25,878 bases of DNA from Bacillota bacterium (GCA_023424865.1 JAFADM010000267.1:1-25878); one strand, 5' to 3'; positions 14,779 through 23,082 are shown, numbered from the stretch's first letter. Notes: generated by a model from the sequence alone, not told the origin. Numbers and translations are program-made.

Positions 14779-16293
14779 TTATTTTGAAGCAAGCCATGCG
14801 TCAAGCTGTTTTTGCTTCTCGGCGATGACGGTGTCCATACCGGCAGCCTTGAGCTCTGCATTGAGCTTTTTCAAGGTTCCTTCTACGTCCTCAAACAAAC
14901 CGGCGTTTAAGCCTGAAGTGTAATTTTCAAGAACAGCGGAAATAGAGGCCACCTCTGTTTTAACCGGTGAGGAATCAAAGTTGAAGCCAAGGATGGGCGA
15001 TGCCTTTGAGGTACGGTTGAGGTTTTCCGTATCCTCCACGAGGGTTGCGGACTCGGAGGTCAGAGGGTACTTAAGCATGGTATTTCCAATCATCCAGGAC
15101 ACATTGGTAGTGTAGCCGGAGTCAGGAATCATCTCAATATTTTTGTCGTTAACAAACCTGTAGTTAACGTCCTTAATACCGTAGACAACTGTGTTGTAGA
15201 GTTCTTCGTCAGTATCCAGAAGATTAATAAACTGCATGGTGCGCTCAGGATTTTCCGAGGTGTAGCTGAGGGCCGTCAGGGTGCCCAGAACGCTTGATGT
15301 GCTGATGTAGGGCTCCGTTAAGGGAATAATGTCACAATCCATGCCGTAGCGTGTTAAAAGGGTAGAATAGGAGGTTGGGGTATTGCACTGCATCATCGCC
15401 ATGACCTTTCCGGCCTTGGTAACATCCTCAAACTTGCCGGAACCGATAATGTCGGGATTGTAATAGCCCTTAACATACCAATTTCTGGACCGCTTCAGAT
15501 TTTGGAGCATTTCCTCGTCCTCATACTGGTTAAAGACCGTCGGGACAGCATCGTCAATGCGGATCGCGCCGATACCGGTGCCGCCAACCACTTCCAGGCC
15601 GCAGTACAGCAGCCAGTCCATATCGGTGCTTCCAAAGCTTGAGCCAAAGGTCAGGCCTTTCGTATCGGCCTGTATTTTATCAAAGTAAGGCTCCAGATCC
15701 TCAAAGGTTTTTATAGCGTTGACGTCAATACCATATTTTTTTACAAGCTCTTTGGGAACCACTGCGGAGGTCTGCCTTGCCACAATCTGATAATTGGGCA
15801 CCGCCATAATTTCGCCCTTTACGGTTACAGCTTCCCAAAGGGATTCGGGAATGATGTCGTACAGGTCTGCGCCATAGGCGTCAATGAGGCCGGTCAGGGG
15901 TAAAAGCGCATCCATAGCCAGATAGTTCTGATAGTTAAAGGATGAGCTGGTAAACATCATGTCGAATTTCTCGCCCGCGGACAATGCCAGCTTAACTTTG
16001 TCGTTGTAGGAGGCAGCTTCAATAAAATTAAACTCCAGAGAGGTGTTGGGAAGCTTCTCGGCCAGTATTTTATTGACGGCGGCCTGGACCTCTCCCATTT
16101 TAGCCTGTTCACTGATGCGCAGCTTCCATTTAACGGTATAAGGGGTATTTTCCTTTTCCGTGCCGCCAGGCTGGGCCGTATTACCGGCAGAAGCACCGGG
16201 TGTGGGAGACGCAGAAACGGAGCTGTTACCGCAGCCGGAAACAACAGTGGCCAGCAGCGCACAGCCTAAGACGGTCGCTAAAATTTTCTTCAT
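14779..16293 (-). CDS. Extracellular solute-binding lipoprotein, DUF3502-type sugar receptor
   Basis: This 504-aa receptor belongs to the second sugar ABC importer. The signal peptide ends in a good lipobox, VVSGC, with Cys21 lipidated. A Ser/Ala/Gly-rich linker follows. The mature part is a family 1-like receptor. The last roughly 140 residues, from the NRTSKASPILGFNFD block to the helical AEKQKQLDAWLASK end, resemble the DUF3502 domain of a Bacillota receptor subgroup (recognised by pattern, not search). The start has GTGAGGTTG upstream. It is third in the operon behind two permeases and ahead of the lyase-like enzyme. Its low similarity to the other receptor (846-2453) suggests the two importers take different sugars. 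Confidence 0.93.
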   Translation of the reverse strand: MKKILATVLGCALLATVVSGCGNSSVSASPTPGASAGNTAQPGGTEKENTPYTVKWKLRISEQAKMGEVQAAVNKILAEKLPNTSLEFNFIEAASYNDKVKLALSAGEKFDMMFTSSSFNYQNYLAMDALLPLTGLIDAYGADLYDIIPESLWEAVTVKGEIMAVPNYQIVARQTSAVVPKELVKKYGIDVNAIKTFEDLEPYFDKIQADTKGLTFGSSFGSTDMDWLLYCGLEVVGGTGIGAIRIDDAVPTVFNQYEDEEMLQNLKRSRNWYVKGYYNPDIIGSGKFEDVTKAGKVMAMMQCNTPTSYSTLLTRYGMDCDIIPLTEPYISTSSVLGTLTALSYTSENPERTMQFINLLDTDEELYNTVVYGIKDVNYRFVNDKNIEMIPDSGYTTNVSWMIGNTMLKYPLTSESATLVEDTENLNRTSKASPILGFNFDSSPVKTEVASISAVLENYTSGLNAGLFEDVEGTLKKLNAELKAAGMDTVIAEKQKQLDAWLASK

Positions 16294-16366
16294 TTTTTCA
16301 ACCTCACTTATCTTTACTTTTTGTTAAATCATCGCAAAGGATGCTTTAGCCTTAAGACACTGGGCA

Positions 16367-17248
16367 TCAGCCTTTTACTGCTCCGCTGGCGATGCCCCGG
16401 ACAAAGTATTTCTGAAAAAACGGAAAGACAAACATCATGGGGCCGGCTGCAATAACAGCCATTGCCATTTTAATTGTATCCGAGGGAAACTCCTCCGTGG
16501 TCATGCCCATCATTGCCTCCTCCCTGAGAATCTCCGCCTGCTTTAAAATTTTATACAACAGGTACTGGAGCATGTATTTGGATTGAGTATCAATATAGAT
16601 CATGGATGTCTGCCACTGGTTCCAAAAACCCAGTGCCGTAACCAGGCCAATGGTAGCCAGGGCCGGCGTGCTCATGGGCATCATGATTCTCCAGTACAGG
16701 GTGAACTCGCTGCCCCCGTCAATGGTCGCTGCCTCCAGCACCTCCAAGGGCGTGTCAAAGAAGAAGGTTCTTAATAGAATAACATTCCATGTACTGATTA
16801 CGCCCGGGAGTATTAGAACCCATATGGAATCCTTAAGGCCGTAGTAATTGGTGTAAAGAATGTAGGTGGGAATAAGCCCGGCATGAAAAAGCATGGCGAA
16901 AAACACAATAAAGCCCATTTGTCTTGCATAGCGGTAGTCCGGGCGGGACAGCACAAAGGAGAGCATGGAGGTAAAAAGAAGGCTCAGGGTTGTGCCGACC
17001 ACCGTTACAAGGAGTGTGACCCCATAGGAATCCACAATAGCTTTCGGGTGCTTAAAAAGGTAATCGTAGGCTTCCGTAGATAACGAAGTGGGAAAGAAGC
17101 TGTATCCCACCTCCACAACACTGTTTTTGGAGCTGAACGATATTATAACCAGCAAAATCATGGGAACGATACAGCTTAGCGCAGCTATGGCAAAAATAAC
17201 GTGAACGGCGCTGCGGAAGAAGTTATCTTTCTTATTAAGTTTATTCAT
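16367..17248 (-). CDS. Carbohydrate ABC transporter permease (YtcP type)
   Basis: 293 aa with about six membrane segments. A typical block, VGYSFFPTSLSTEAYDYLF, follows the first segment. The EAA loop LEAATIDGGSEFTLYWRIMMP is present, and the C-terminus is KYFVRGIASGAVKG, the same ending type as the permease at 2539-3480. GAGAGGG lies 5 bases before the ATG. The gene starts 14 bases after the LplB-type permease stop, so the two are co-translated partners of one pore. It has no ATPase neighbour. Confidence 0.93.
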   Translation of the reverse strand: MNKLNKKDNFFRSAVHVIFAIAALSCIVPMILLVIISFSSKNSVVEVGYSFFPTSLSTEAYDYLFKHPKAIVDSYGVTLLVTVVGTTLSLLFTSMLSFVLSRPDYRYARQMGFIVFFAMLFHAGLIPTYILYTNYYGLKDSIWVLILPGVISTWNVILLRTFFFDTPLEVLEAATIDGGSEFTLYWRIMMPMSTPALATIGLVTALGFWNQWQTSMIYIDTQSKYMLQYLLYKILKQAEILREEAMMGMTTEEFPSDTIKMAMAVIAAGPMMFVFPFFQKYFVRGIASGAVKG

Positions 17249-17262
17249 ACATTCCCTCTCTG

Positions 17263-18231
17263 TTAATACATGGCACTTTGCCGGCCGACATGCTTTGCTA
17301 TCAGCTTGTTTGACAAAATAACCAGAACAAATCCCGCAACGGACTGGAATAAGCCTGCCGCAGCACCCATACCGATATCGGCGCTTCCTATGAGCGCGCT
17401 GTAGACATAGGTATCCATTACCGATGTCACCCGGTTAATGAGGCTGCTGTTCATGGGTACCAGGTAGAACAAGCCGAAATCTGCGTTAAAAATATTCCCC
17501 AGACTGCCCAACAGCCCGATAATGATTATCGGAGATATACATGGAATGGTAATGCGTGTGGCAATTTGCCAACGGGATGCGCCGTCGATGGCGGCAGCCT
17601 CGTAATAAGTGGGATCGATGGCCAGAATATAGGCGTATTTCAGCAGCGTCCCATAGCCAAAGCCCTTCCAGAAGCTGGAATAGGTAAGTATGACCGGCCA
17701 ATATTGGGGTGAATTGTACCATTCGATTTTGTTTGCTCCCAGGGACGTCAGAATGGAATTTATCGCACCATAGCTGTGGTTTAAAAGTGCGTATACAATA
17801 AAAGCAACTACTGTCCAGGAGAGAAAATGAGGCAGGAAAATGGCGGTCTGATACACCTTAAGTGCGGTTTTGCTCCGGAGTTCATTCATGAGCACCGCAA
17901 GGGTTATTGTCCCGACATTTCCAATTACGATAAAAAGCAGATTGTAGAGCACCGTATTTCTCAAAGCAATCAGAGATGCCGGAGTGGAAAAGACAAATTT
18001 AAAGTTCTCCAGTCCGCTCCAGGGGCTTCCAAATATCCCTGCACGGAAATTGTAGTTTTTAAAGGCCAGAATAATACCGGGCATGGCGACATAATGGAAT
18101 AAGATTATTAAGCATAATGCCGGGAGTGCCAGAATGGTCAGCTCAATGGTTTTTTTCAAGTCCCTTCGCCGCCGGCTTTTTGGTTTGATTCCCACTGCTT
18201 TCAATTCGCTTGCCGCGATGGAATTTTTCAT
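17263..18231 (-). CDS. Carbohydrate ABC transporter permease (LplB type)
   Basis: 322 aa from the ATG at 18231. A GTG three codons upstream (18240) is also in frame but lies inside the AAGGAGGTGA ribosome binding site, so the ATG is preferred. It has a very basic N-terminus (KPKSRRRRDLKK), then about six membrane segments and the conserved PGIILAFKNYNFRAGIFGSPW block. The EAA loop reads YEAAAIDGASRWQIATRITIP. The C-terminus GRQSAMY is typical of LplB-like proteins (compare NRNSSLW in the first locus). It is the first gene of the second importer operon. Upstream on the minus strand a TTGACA is seen near 18313 without a clear -10 box. Confidence 0.93.
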   Translation of the reverse strand: MKNSIAASELKAVGIKPKSRRRRDLKKTIELTILALPALCLIILFHYVAMPGIILAFKNYNFRAGIFGSPWSGLENFKFVFSTPASLIALRNTVLYNLLFIVIGNVGTITLAVLMNELRSKTALKVYQTAIFLPHFLSWTVVAFIVYALLNHSYGAINSILTSLGANKIEWYNSPQYWPVILTYSSFWKGFGYGTLLKYAYILAIDPTYYEAAAIDGASRWQIATRITIPCISPIIIIGLLGSLGNIFNADFGLFYLVPMNSSLINRVTSVMDTYVYSALIGSADIGMGAAAGLFQSVAGFVLVILSNKLIAKHVGRQSAMY

Positions 18232-18830
18232 TTTAATCACCTCCTTGTTGTAATCCTTTAAGCGGCTAATTAAAGTAAAAGGCTTTACCGTTCAATACAA
18301 ACGTCATTGTCAATTTAGCATGCCATGCACCTCTTGATCCACTGTTCGTTTCATCAATTTCTCTATTTTTAATTCTCAAAGTCAACAATTTCTGTACATT
18401 TAACCAAATTTTCAGGCGGGCATACCATTACTCCAATTCCATATATCAAACCTGTATCCGGTGTAGATGACTTAGTTAATGACACAAATGAAAGGATTGA
18501 AAATTTTGGGAGTGGAACATCCCTTAGGATGCATTTTATAGATTATCATTACGATGGCAAAGTAAAGGACTGTATTGAACGCAATTGTCCTATTCCTGCA
18601 AGCATCCCGGTTGCTATGCTTGCGGTTCAAATATATAATAGTTGCAAAGGAAGAGATAAGACAGCATGACACAAGCTCTGCCTATTGGAGCACCGCTAAT
18701 ATTTTTTTATACCGGGGAGATTATCTCCTTATTACATTACAGAATTACTGAAAAGTGAATGGAACGCCTTACAGAAGAATACTCCTTAGTGGGTTTTTAT
18801 ACTCTTCAGGCAATTTGGAAAAGGATAAAT
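18232..18830. other. 599-bp divergent spacer with a gene remnant and small palindromes
   Basis: It separates the second importer operon (minus) from the Acr3-like gene (plus). It holds a palindrome GCATGCCATGC at 18318-18328 next to the minus-strand TTGACA. A 98-codon coding-like frame on the plus strand (18373-18669) is listed separately, and a small hairpin GGAGATTATCTCC lies just before 18730. No convincing promoter for the Acr3-like gene was found. Confidence 0.5.
18373..18669 (+). pseudogene. C-terminal remnant of an unidentified protein gene (about 98 codons)
   Basis: The plus-strand frame is open from a TAA at 18370-18372 to TGA at 18667-18669. It reads as a convincing protein C-terminus: FSGGHTITPIPYIKPVSG, VDDLVNDTNERIENFGSG, LRMHFIDYHYDGKVKDCIE, then RNCPIPASIPVAMLAVQI and CKGRDKTA. 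There is no start codon with a ribosome binding site before an internal ATG (R-M-H). The front part looks lost, perhaps by deletion against the upstream operon. The overlapping minus-strand frame (18472-18672) looks less protein-like. I do not recognise the family. It may instead be a short gene with an unusual start. Confidence 0.45.
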
Positions 18831-19802
18831 ATGAACAAACTGGATAAGTACCAAACACTGATTATTTTTGCGGCCATGCCCCTTGGCCTGTTACTGGGGC
18901 TGCTTGGACCCGTTGAACAGTACGCCGATAATTTTGTGACTCCCTTTCTCTTTGTCATGCTCTTTGGCGCTTTTTTGAATATTCCGCTGAAGGATTACCG
19001 AAAGGCATTTACAAATATACGTTTTTCCACCACAGCAGTCTTAATCAACTTTGTCTGGACGCCTTTACTGGTATGGCTATTAGGAAGATTGTTTCTCACT
19101 GGCTCTCCCATTTTGCAAATTGGATTTATTATGTTAATGGTAACGCCCTGCACAGACTGGTACCTTATATTTACCGGCATGGCAAAGGGGAATGTGGCAT
19201 TATCCGCAACGGTGTTGCCGGTTAATCTTGTGCTTCAGGTAGTTCTGCTGCCGGTTTATCTTCTTATTTTCGGAGGTACCACCGGAACCATCAATATACA
19301 GGAAGTACTTTTCAGCGTCGCGATCATGCTAATCTTACCCTTTACTTTAGCTCAAATAGGAAAATTTCTCATTAACAAAATCGGCGACGACGCAAAAAGA
19401 GGAAAAGTATTCAGGCTTTTTGGCTCATTACAGACTTTACTGCTGGCTATGGCTATTATGGCCATGTTTGCCTCAAAAGGACGCAGCCTTTTGGGAAGCC
19501 TGGGTATCCTGGCGGTTCTTCTCATTCCCATTATCCTGTTTTATGTTATCAACTTTATACTGGCGCAGGTCGCCGGCAAGGGTTTTCACTATTCCTATGA
19601 GGATACGGCAAGCCTTACCTTAACAACCATTGCCAAAAATTCTCCTATGACACTGGGAGTGGCACTCATGGCTTTCCCAAACGAGCCCCTTATCCATTTA
19701 ATTATGGTTATTGAACCCCTGGTGGAGCTCCCGGCCATGATGCTTATCACAAAAATACTGCTACGGGTTCGACAGAAATCGGTAAAGGCTTCACGTTCCT
19801 GA
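18831..19802 (+). CDS. Acr3/BASS-superfamily transporter, arsenic-resistance-type
   Basis: 323 aa from ATG 18831, preferred over 18759 because AAAAGGA lies 5 bases upstream. It has about ten hydrophobic segments and hydrophilic loops, as in the bile acid/arsenite (BASS) superfamily. The fourth segment carries MVTPCTDWY with Cys107, and the last carries VIEPLVELPAMM with Glu299. These match the conserved Cys and Glu that arsenite transporter Acr3 needs (known from Acr3 work). The likely role is export of arsenite or a related oxyanion from the cell. No arsR, arsC or arsA is nearby, so the true substrate is uncertain and the annotation arsenic resistance protein is by family only. The gene stands alone, with no operon partner visible. 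Confidence 0.8.
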   Translation: MNKLDKYQTLIIFAAMPLGLLLGLLGPVEQYADNFVTPFLFVMLFGAFLNIPLKDYRKAFTNIRFSTTAVLINFVWTPLLVWLLGRLFLTGSPILQIGFIMLMVTPCTDWYLIFTGMAKGNVALSATVLPVNLVLQVVLLPVYLLIFGGTTGTINIQEVLFSVAIMLILPFTLAQIGKFLINKIGDDAKRGKVFRLFGSLQTLLLAMAIMAMFASKGRSLLGSLGILAVLLIPIILFYVINFILAQVAGKGFHYSYEDTASLTLTTIAKNSPMTLGVALMAFPNEPLIHLIMVIEPLVELPAMMLITKILLRVRQKSVKASRS

Positions 19803-19840
19803 AGGAGGTAAGTATCGGCTGCTTTTAAAGCTTTCCTTTT

Positions 19841-20827
19841 CTAAATTTTGTTTTCTATCTGCGGTGCAAAATAATGCTTTACCGCATATCGGAAATTTTC
19901 CATCAGAAGTGCTGTGGCCTCTTTTGCGGGAGATGATTTACTTCCTATAATGTCAAAGGCGTGATAGCAGCCGTCAAAAACCTTGTACCTTACGGAAACT
20001 CCGGCCGCTTTTAACTGTTCCATATAACAAACCGTTTCGTCGCAGAAGGGCTCTATACTTCCAACAAACGTAAATGCAGGCGGCAGGCCGCGAAAATCCG
20101 ACAACCGGGCCGGTGCAGCATAAGCAGGCACCTTATCCGTACCGTATAAGGCTCCCAGATACAGCTTCCATCCGTTTTCGTTTGACTTTGTATTCCATAC
20201 CGGAGCGTCATTATTCTGTGAGGATTTCGTAATCATACGATCATCAAGCATGGGATAAAGAGGCATTTGAAACGCAATGGCTACTTCCCCCTTGTCTCTG
20301 GCGTAAATGGCAAGTGCCGCTGTAAGTCCGCCACCCGCACTGTCTCCCCCCACCATTAACTGATCGGTGCGGATACCCAGGGATGAGGCATTTTCTTTTA
20401 ACCACAAAAGCGCCGTATAACAGTCCTCCAGGGCTGCCGGATAGGGTGCTGTCACCGAAAGACAATAATCGGGTGCAACAACAGTGCAGCCGCTTTCACG
20501 GATAAAATTGAGAATAGCATTTTCGTCCTGTTCAGGGATGCCAAGTCCGTATCCCCCACCATGAATCCATACTAAGCCGGGCACATTTTCTTTTATTTCC
20601 AGTGGCCTGTACACACATAAGCGCAGCCCGGAGGCCTCTCCACGGCTGTTATGACTTGGAATGCGAATTTGCTCATAGCGAATAGCTTTACTTGCTCTTC
20701 CTTTCATAAATTTAAGCGCCCGGTTGCACATATAAAAAGTAGAAGGACGGAAATAAGGGAGAATAATGCGTATTAATTTGCCCGTTTTCCGTAATTCCGG
20801 GTGAATCATTTTATTCGTAACAGTCAT
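19841..20827 (-). CDS. Alpha/beta hydrolase, HSL-type carboxylesterase
   Basis: This 328-aa protein probably hydrolyses short-chain acyl esters in the cytoplasm. The oxyanion-hole motif is HGGG (89-92), the nucleophile elbow is GDSAGG (Ser163), and the likely acid and base are Asp263 (FCDE) and His289 (CYHAFD). These and the length fit the hormone-sensitive-lipase (family IV) esterases. The N-terminal cap of about 50 residues is present. The start has an AGAGG site. It converges with the Acr3-like gene, 38 bases apart. The natural substrate cannot be inferred; a role in removing acetyl groups from imported glycans is possible but unsupported. Confidence 0.88.
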   Translation of the reverse strand: MTVTNKMIHPELRKTGKLIRIILPYFRPSTFYMCNRALKFMKGRASKAIRYEQIRIPSHNSRGEASGLRLCVYRPLEIKENVPGLVWIHGGGYGLGIPEQDENAILNFIRESGCTVVAPDYCLSVTAPYPAALEDCYTALLWLKENASSLGIRTDQLMVGGDSAGGGLTAALAIYARDKGEVAIAFQMPLYPMLDDRMITKSSQNNDAPVWNTKSNENGWKLYLGALYGTDKVPAYAAPARLSDFRGLPPAFTFVGSIEPFCDETVCYMEQLKAAGVSVRYKVFDGCYHAFDIIGSKSSPAKEATALLMENFRYAVKHYFAPQIENKI

Positions 20828-20946
20828 ACAGCCTCTTTTCTTTAAGATGACAGATTAGTTGAGACAGATCCGCCTATTCTAAAATATCTATCTTTAAACA
20901 TGTGTTGCATCACTTTCATGTATAAATTGACCCGGTAAGCAAACAT

Positions 20947-21909
20947 TTATGAAAACAGTTTTATCACTGTCTTCTCATATTTATCCCATTCGTCAAGCTG
21001 GGGCGAATGTCCGGAGAACTCAAACTCAACTAATTCCTTCCTGGGTGAGCTTATCCTGTTGTAATAGGATTCAATTAATTGAGGGTGAGATATATTATCC
21101 GCCTTTCCATAAATAAAAAAAAGGGGTATATCGAATGCCAGCTTTTCGTTAAATAAGTTGATAGCCATGATTTCGGCCCACATCTTTTTTACTGAAAAAA
21201 TCAATCCCTTTTTAAGTCTGAAAATATCAAAAACCGTGTATTCCGGAGAAAACAGCGCGCCTATAAACAGCATGTTTGGATGTATTCCTTTCCCGGAATA
21301 ATACAAGCCTCCCAGCTTGGCCAGCCAGGACCTGTGAACATCCATATATCTCAGATAATTCTCCTTGGCGGAATCAAAATTTTTCAGGGCTTGCAATTCT
21401 CTTACCGCCCTTGCGTTTTTATGTTTTTGTGCCAGTTCGATGGAAATAGCCAGGCTTCTTTGTTCGCTGACACGCATATGAACAAGCTGTGATATGCCTA
21501 TATATGAATAGAACAAATCCGGAGCCTTCCCAATCATTTTTATCCCCAGCAGGCTGCCCCAGGAATGCCCGACCAAGTACATTTTAGCTTTGCCAAACTC
21601 TTTTAAAAGTACCTTTGCCAGTTCAAGCCCGTCGTTTACCAACTGCTCAATTGTCATTGTATCGGGAGGAATCTTTTTGTTGTATGATTTTCCGCTTCCT
21701 CTTTGATCCCAATTAACAACAATAAAGTTCTTCTCAAGCTCACTTTTCCCATAATGGGTATAAGCCGTAGCCATTTCAGAACCGCCTGGACCACCGTGAA
21801 GAAATAAAAGAAGTGGCTTATCCGGGCTTTTTCCTCTTAGAGCTATCCATTGCAGGGTTCCATTAATATTAATTTTCCTTAATTCCTTGTAAAATTCTTT
21901 TTTTGCCAT
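20947..21909 (-). CDS. Alpha/beta hydrolase, proline iminopeptidase-like (peptidase S33 group)
   Basis: 320 aa from the ATG at 21909, chosen because AGGAG stands 6 bases upstream; an earlier in-frame ATG at 21927 lacks a site. The motif order is LHGGPGGSE (37-45), DQRGSGKS (68-75), GHSWGS (nucleophile Ser116), then Asp271 (YGKADN) and His301 (FSGHSP). HGGPG with DQRGxGxS is the signature of prolyl aminopeptidase-like S33 hydrolases, which split an N-terminal proline or act on other small amides/esters. No signal peptide is seen. It lies 119 bases upstream of the esterase gene in the same direction, so the two may be expressed together. Substrate specificity is open. Confidence 0.88.
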   Translation of the reverse strand: MAKKEFYKELRKININGTLQWIALRGKSPDKPLLLFLHGGPGGSEMATAYTHYGKSELEKNFIVVNWDQRGSGKSYNKKIPPDTMTIEQLVNDGLELAKVLLKEFGKAKMYLVGHSWGSLLGIKMIGKAPDLFYSYIGISQLVHMRVSEQRSLAISIELAQKHKNARAVRELQALKNFDSAKENYLRYMDVHRSWLAKLGGLYYSGKGIHPNMLFIGALFSPEYTVFDIFRLKKGLIFSVKKMWAEIMAINLFNEKLAFDIPLFFIYGKADNISHPQLIESYYNRISSPRKELVEFEFSGHSPQLDEWDKYEKTVIKLFS

Positions 21910-22082
21910 ATAAATCTCCTGCTTCATCCTATTGCTTCGTTTATTATCATATTTGGCGAAAGGGTTTCAAGGATTAGTGATAAAATGAGATGCCCCTACA
22001 TCATTATACTTTTATTTTTAATGTCAAAGATCAAATAAAAAAAATTTAACTTTTCTTTTACAGAGATATAATCTGCCATTAC

Positions 22083-22208
22083 TTGAAAAAATCGAATACA
22101 TCAACGGCCATTATTGTCCTTTCACTGATTGCTATAACTATTTATCTTCTATTGAATATGGGAATAAAATTACTAATCAAGGTAATACGAGCCTCATACA
22201 ATAAATAA
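22083..22208 (+). CDS. Possible 41-aa single-span membrane peptide
   Basis: A TTG-started frame begins KKSNTST, then has a hydrophobic span of about 18 residues (AIIVLSLIAITIYLLLNM), then a basic end (KLLIKVIRASYNK). The layout is that of a small one-span membrane protein. A TTTAAC/TATAAT pair lies just upstream, so close that the message would be almost leaderless. No clear ribosome binding site is present. I do not recognise it, and it could be a chance frame in AT-rich DNA. Confidence 0.3.
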   Translation: MKKSNTSTAIIVLSLIAITIYLLLNMGIKLLIKVIRASYNK

Positions 22209-22251
22209 ATTATTCTCATAAGAGGCAGCTAATAAGAGCCAAACCGGTGCT

Positions 22252-22282
22252 TTGACAAAGGGCACGAGAGCCCGGATATAAT
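22252..22282 (+). promoter_or_regulatory. Promoter-like TTGACA/TATAAT pair pointing into the sodA 3' end
   Basis: TTGACA (22252-22257) and TATAAT (22277-22282) are perfect hexamers 19 bases apart. That is slightly long, and the spacer contains GGGC...GCCC. No plus-strand gene follows; transcription would run antisense into the superoxide dismutase gene. AGAGCC (22235-22240) and GGCTCT (22289-22294) flank it as an inverted pair. It may drive a small RNA or be a chance match. Confidence 0.4.
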
Positions 22283-22309
22283 GTGATCGGCTCTAAAGAA
22301 ATGTTGACA

Positions 22310-22328
22310 GGCCGCGAAAACCACGGCC
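22310..22328 (-). terminator. Possible terminator after the superoxide dismutase gene
   Basis: GGCCG/CGGCC (22310-22314 with 22324-22328) forms a short stem. On the minus strand it is followed by TGTCAACATTTCTTT. It is 54 bases beyond the sodA stop. The stem is short and the T run is broken, so support is weak. Confidence 0.3.
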
Positions 22329-22381
22329 CTCTTTACCGTTTGCATGTGAAAAAGTACTGCCAGGCAAAAAAATAATGTGAC

Positions 22382-23020
22382 TTATCTCTGCATACTTGCA
22401 AGGCAATTTGCATAATGTTCGCTTGCACGCTCCCAATCAGTCACATTGAACCAATCGATTATATAGGCTGCCCGTTCATTATAATGCTTAAGATAATAAG
22501 CGTGTTCCCAAACGTCAATAGTGGCAACTGGGCACAGGTTTTGCACAATAGGTGTATTTTGGTTTGCCGTTGTCACAATTTTCAGCTGCCCATTCGGATC
22601 CACCACCAGCCAGGCATAGCCTGAACCAAATACGGACAAGGCCTTGCTTTTGAACTCATCGTAAAATTGATCAATTGAGCCGAAATCTCTGATAATCGCA
22701 GGATACAGATTGCCCCCGCGTGCCCTTGTTCCTGAGTTCGACATACCATTAAAGTAGAAAATGTGATTATAGACACCCCCGGCATTATTTTTAACGGTCT
22801 CCTGAATAGCAGAGGGCAGCCGGTCTGCATTATAGATAAGCTGTTCCAGCGACCAGCCATGCAGCTCCGGATAATCCTTAAGTGCGTTATTGAGATTATT
22901 CACATAGGTTTGCAGGTGTCTGTCATGATGCAGATGCATCGTTTTAGTATCGATAAACGGTTCAAGCGCATCATAGGGATATGGAAGCGGTGGATTTACA
23001 AAGGGATAGTGTTCATTCAT
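22382..23020 (-). CDS. sodA: Superoxide dismutase, Fe/Mn family, Mn-type features
   Basis: This 212-aa protein converts superoxide to oxygen and hydrogen peroxide in the cytoplasm. The metal ligands can be placed as His31 (LHHDRH), His86 (YNHIFYF), Asp169 and His173 (DVWEHAYYLKH). The gateway Tyr39 (TYVNNLN) is present. Gly81-Gly82 (NNAGG) together with Gln154 (TANQNTP) is the pairing typical of manganese enzymes. The usual second Trp (GSGWAWL) is Tyr here (GSGYAWL). The length is normal. The start has AGGGGG about 10 bases upstream. It stands alone, divergent from an Ntn hydrolase gene; a 13-bp palindrome CCTGGAATCCAGG (23083-23095) lies in the 150-bp spacer. Its presence suggests the host meets oxygen at times. 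Confidence 0.92.
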   Translation of the reverse strand: MNEHYPFVNPPLPYPYDALEPFIDTKTMHLHHDRHLQTYVNNLNNALKDYPELHGWSLEQLIYNADRLPSAIQETVKNNAGGVYNHIFYFNGMSNSGTRARGGNLYPAIIRDFGSIDQFYDEFKSKALSVFGSGYAWLVVDPNGQLKIVTTANQNTPIVQNLCPVATIDVWEHAYYLKHYNERAAYIIDWFNVTDWERASEHYANCLASMQR

Positions 23021-23082
23021 ATTAATAAACCCCCTATTTTATGTTATTCCAGTATATTCATGAAACTGAAATAAGTGATAGG

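Larger units (their letters stand above)
21910..22381. other. 472-bp AT-rich spacer with a possible small membrane protein and a promoter-like structured segment
   Basis: The left part (21910-22080) is AT-rich and carries TTTAAC and TATAAT (ending about 22074) 16 bases apart on the plus strand. Then comes a 41-codon hydrophobic frame (22083-22208). The right part (22230-22335) carries several inverted repeats and a TTGACA/TATAAT pair. Individual elements are listed separately. Confidence 0.45.

Noticed and set aside
18472..18672. 66-codon minus-strand frame in the spacer before the Acr3-like gene
   Set aside because: It has no ribosome binding site, and the plus-strand frame over the same bases looks more protein-like.
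22235..22330. Possible riboswitch or tRNA-like fold in the structured segment before sodA
   Set aside because: I compared it by eye with common riboswitch cores (c-di-GMP, SAM, cobalamin) and found no conserved motif. The stems are short and unspecific.
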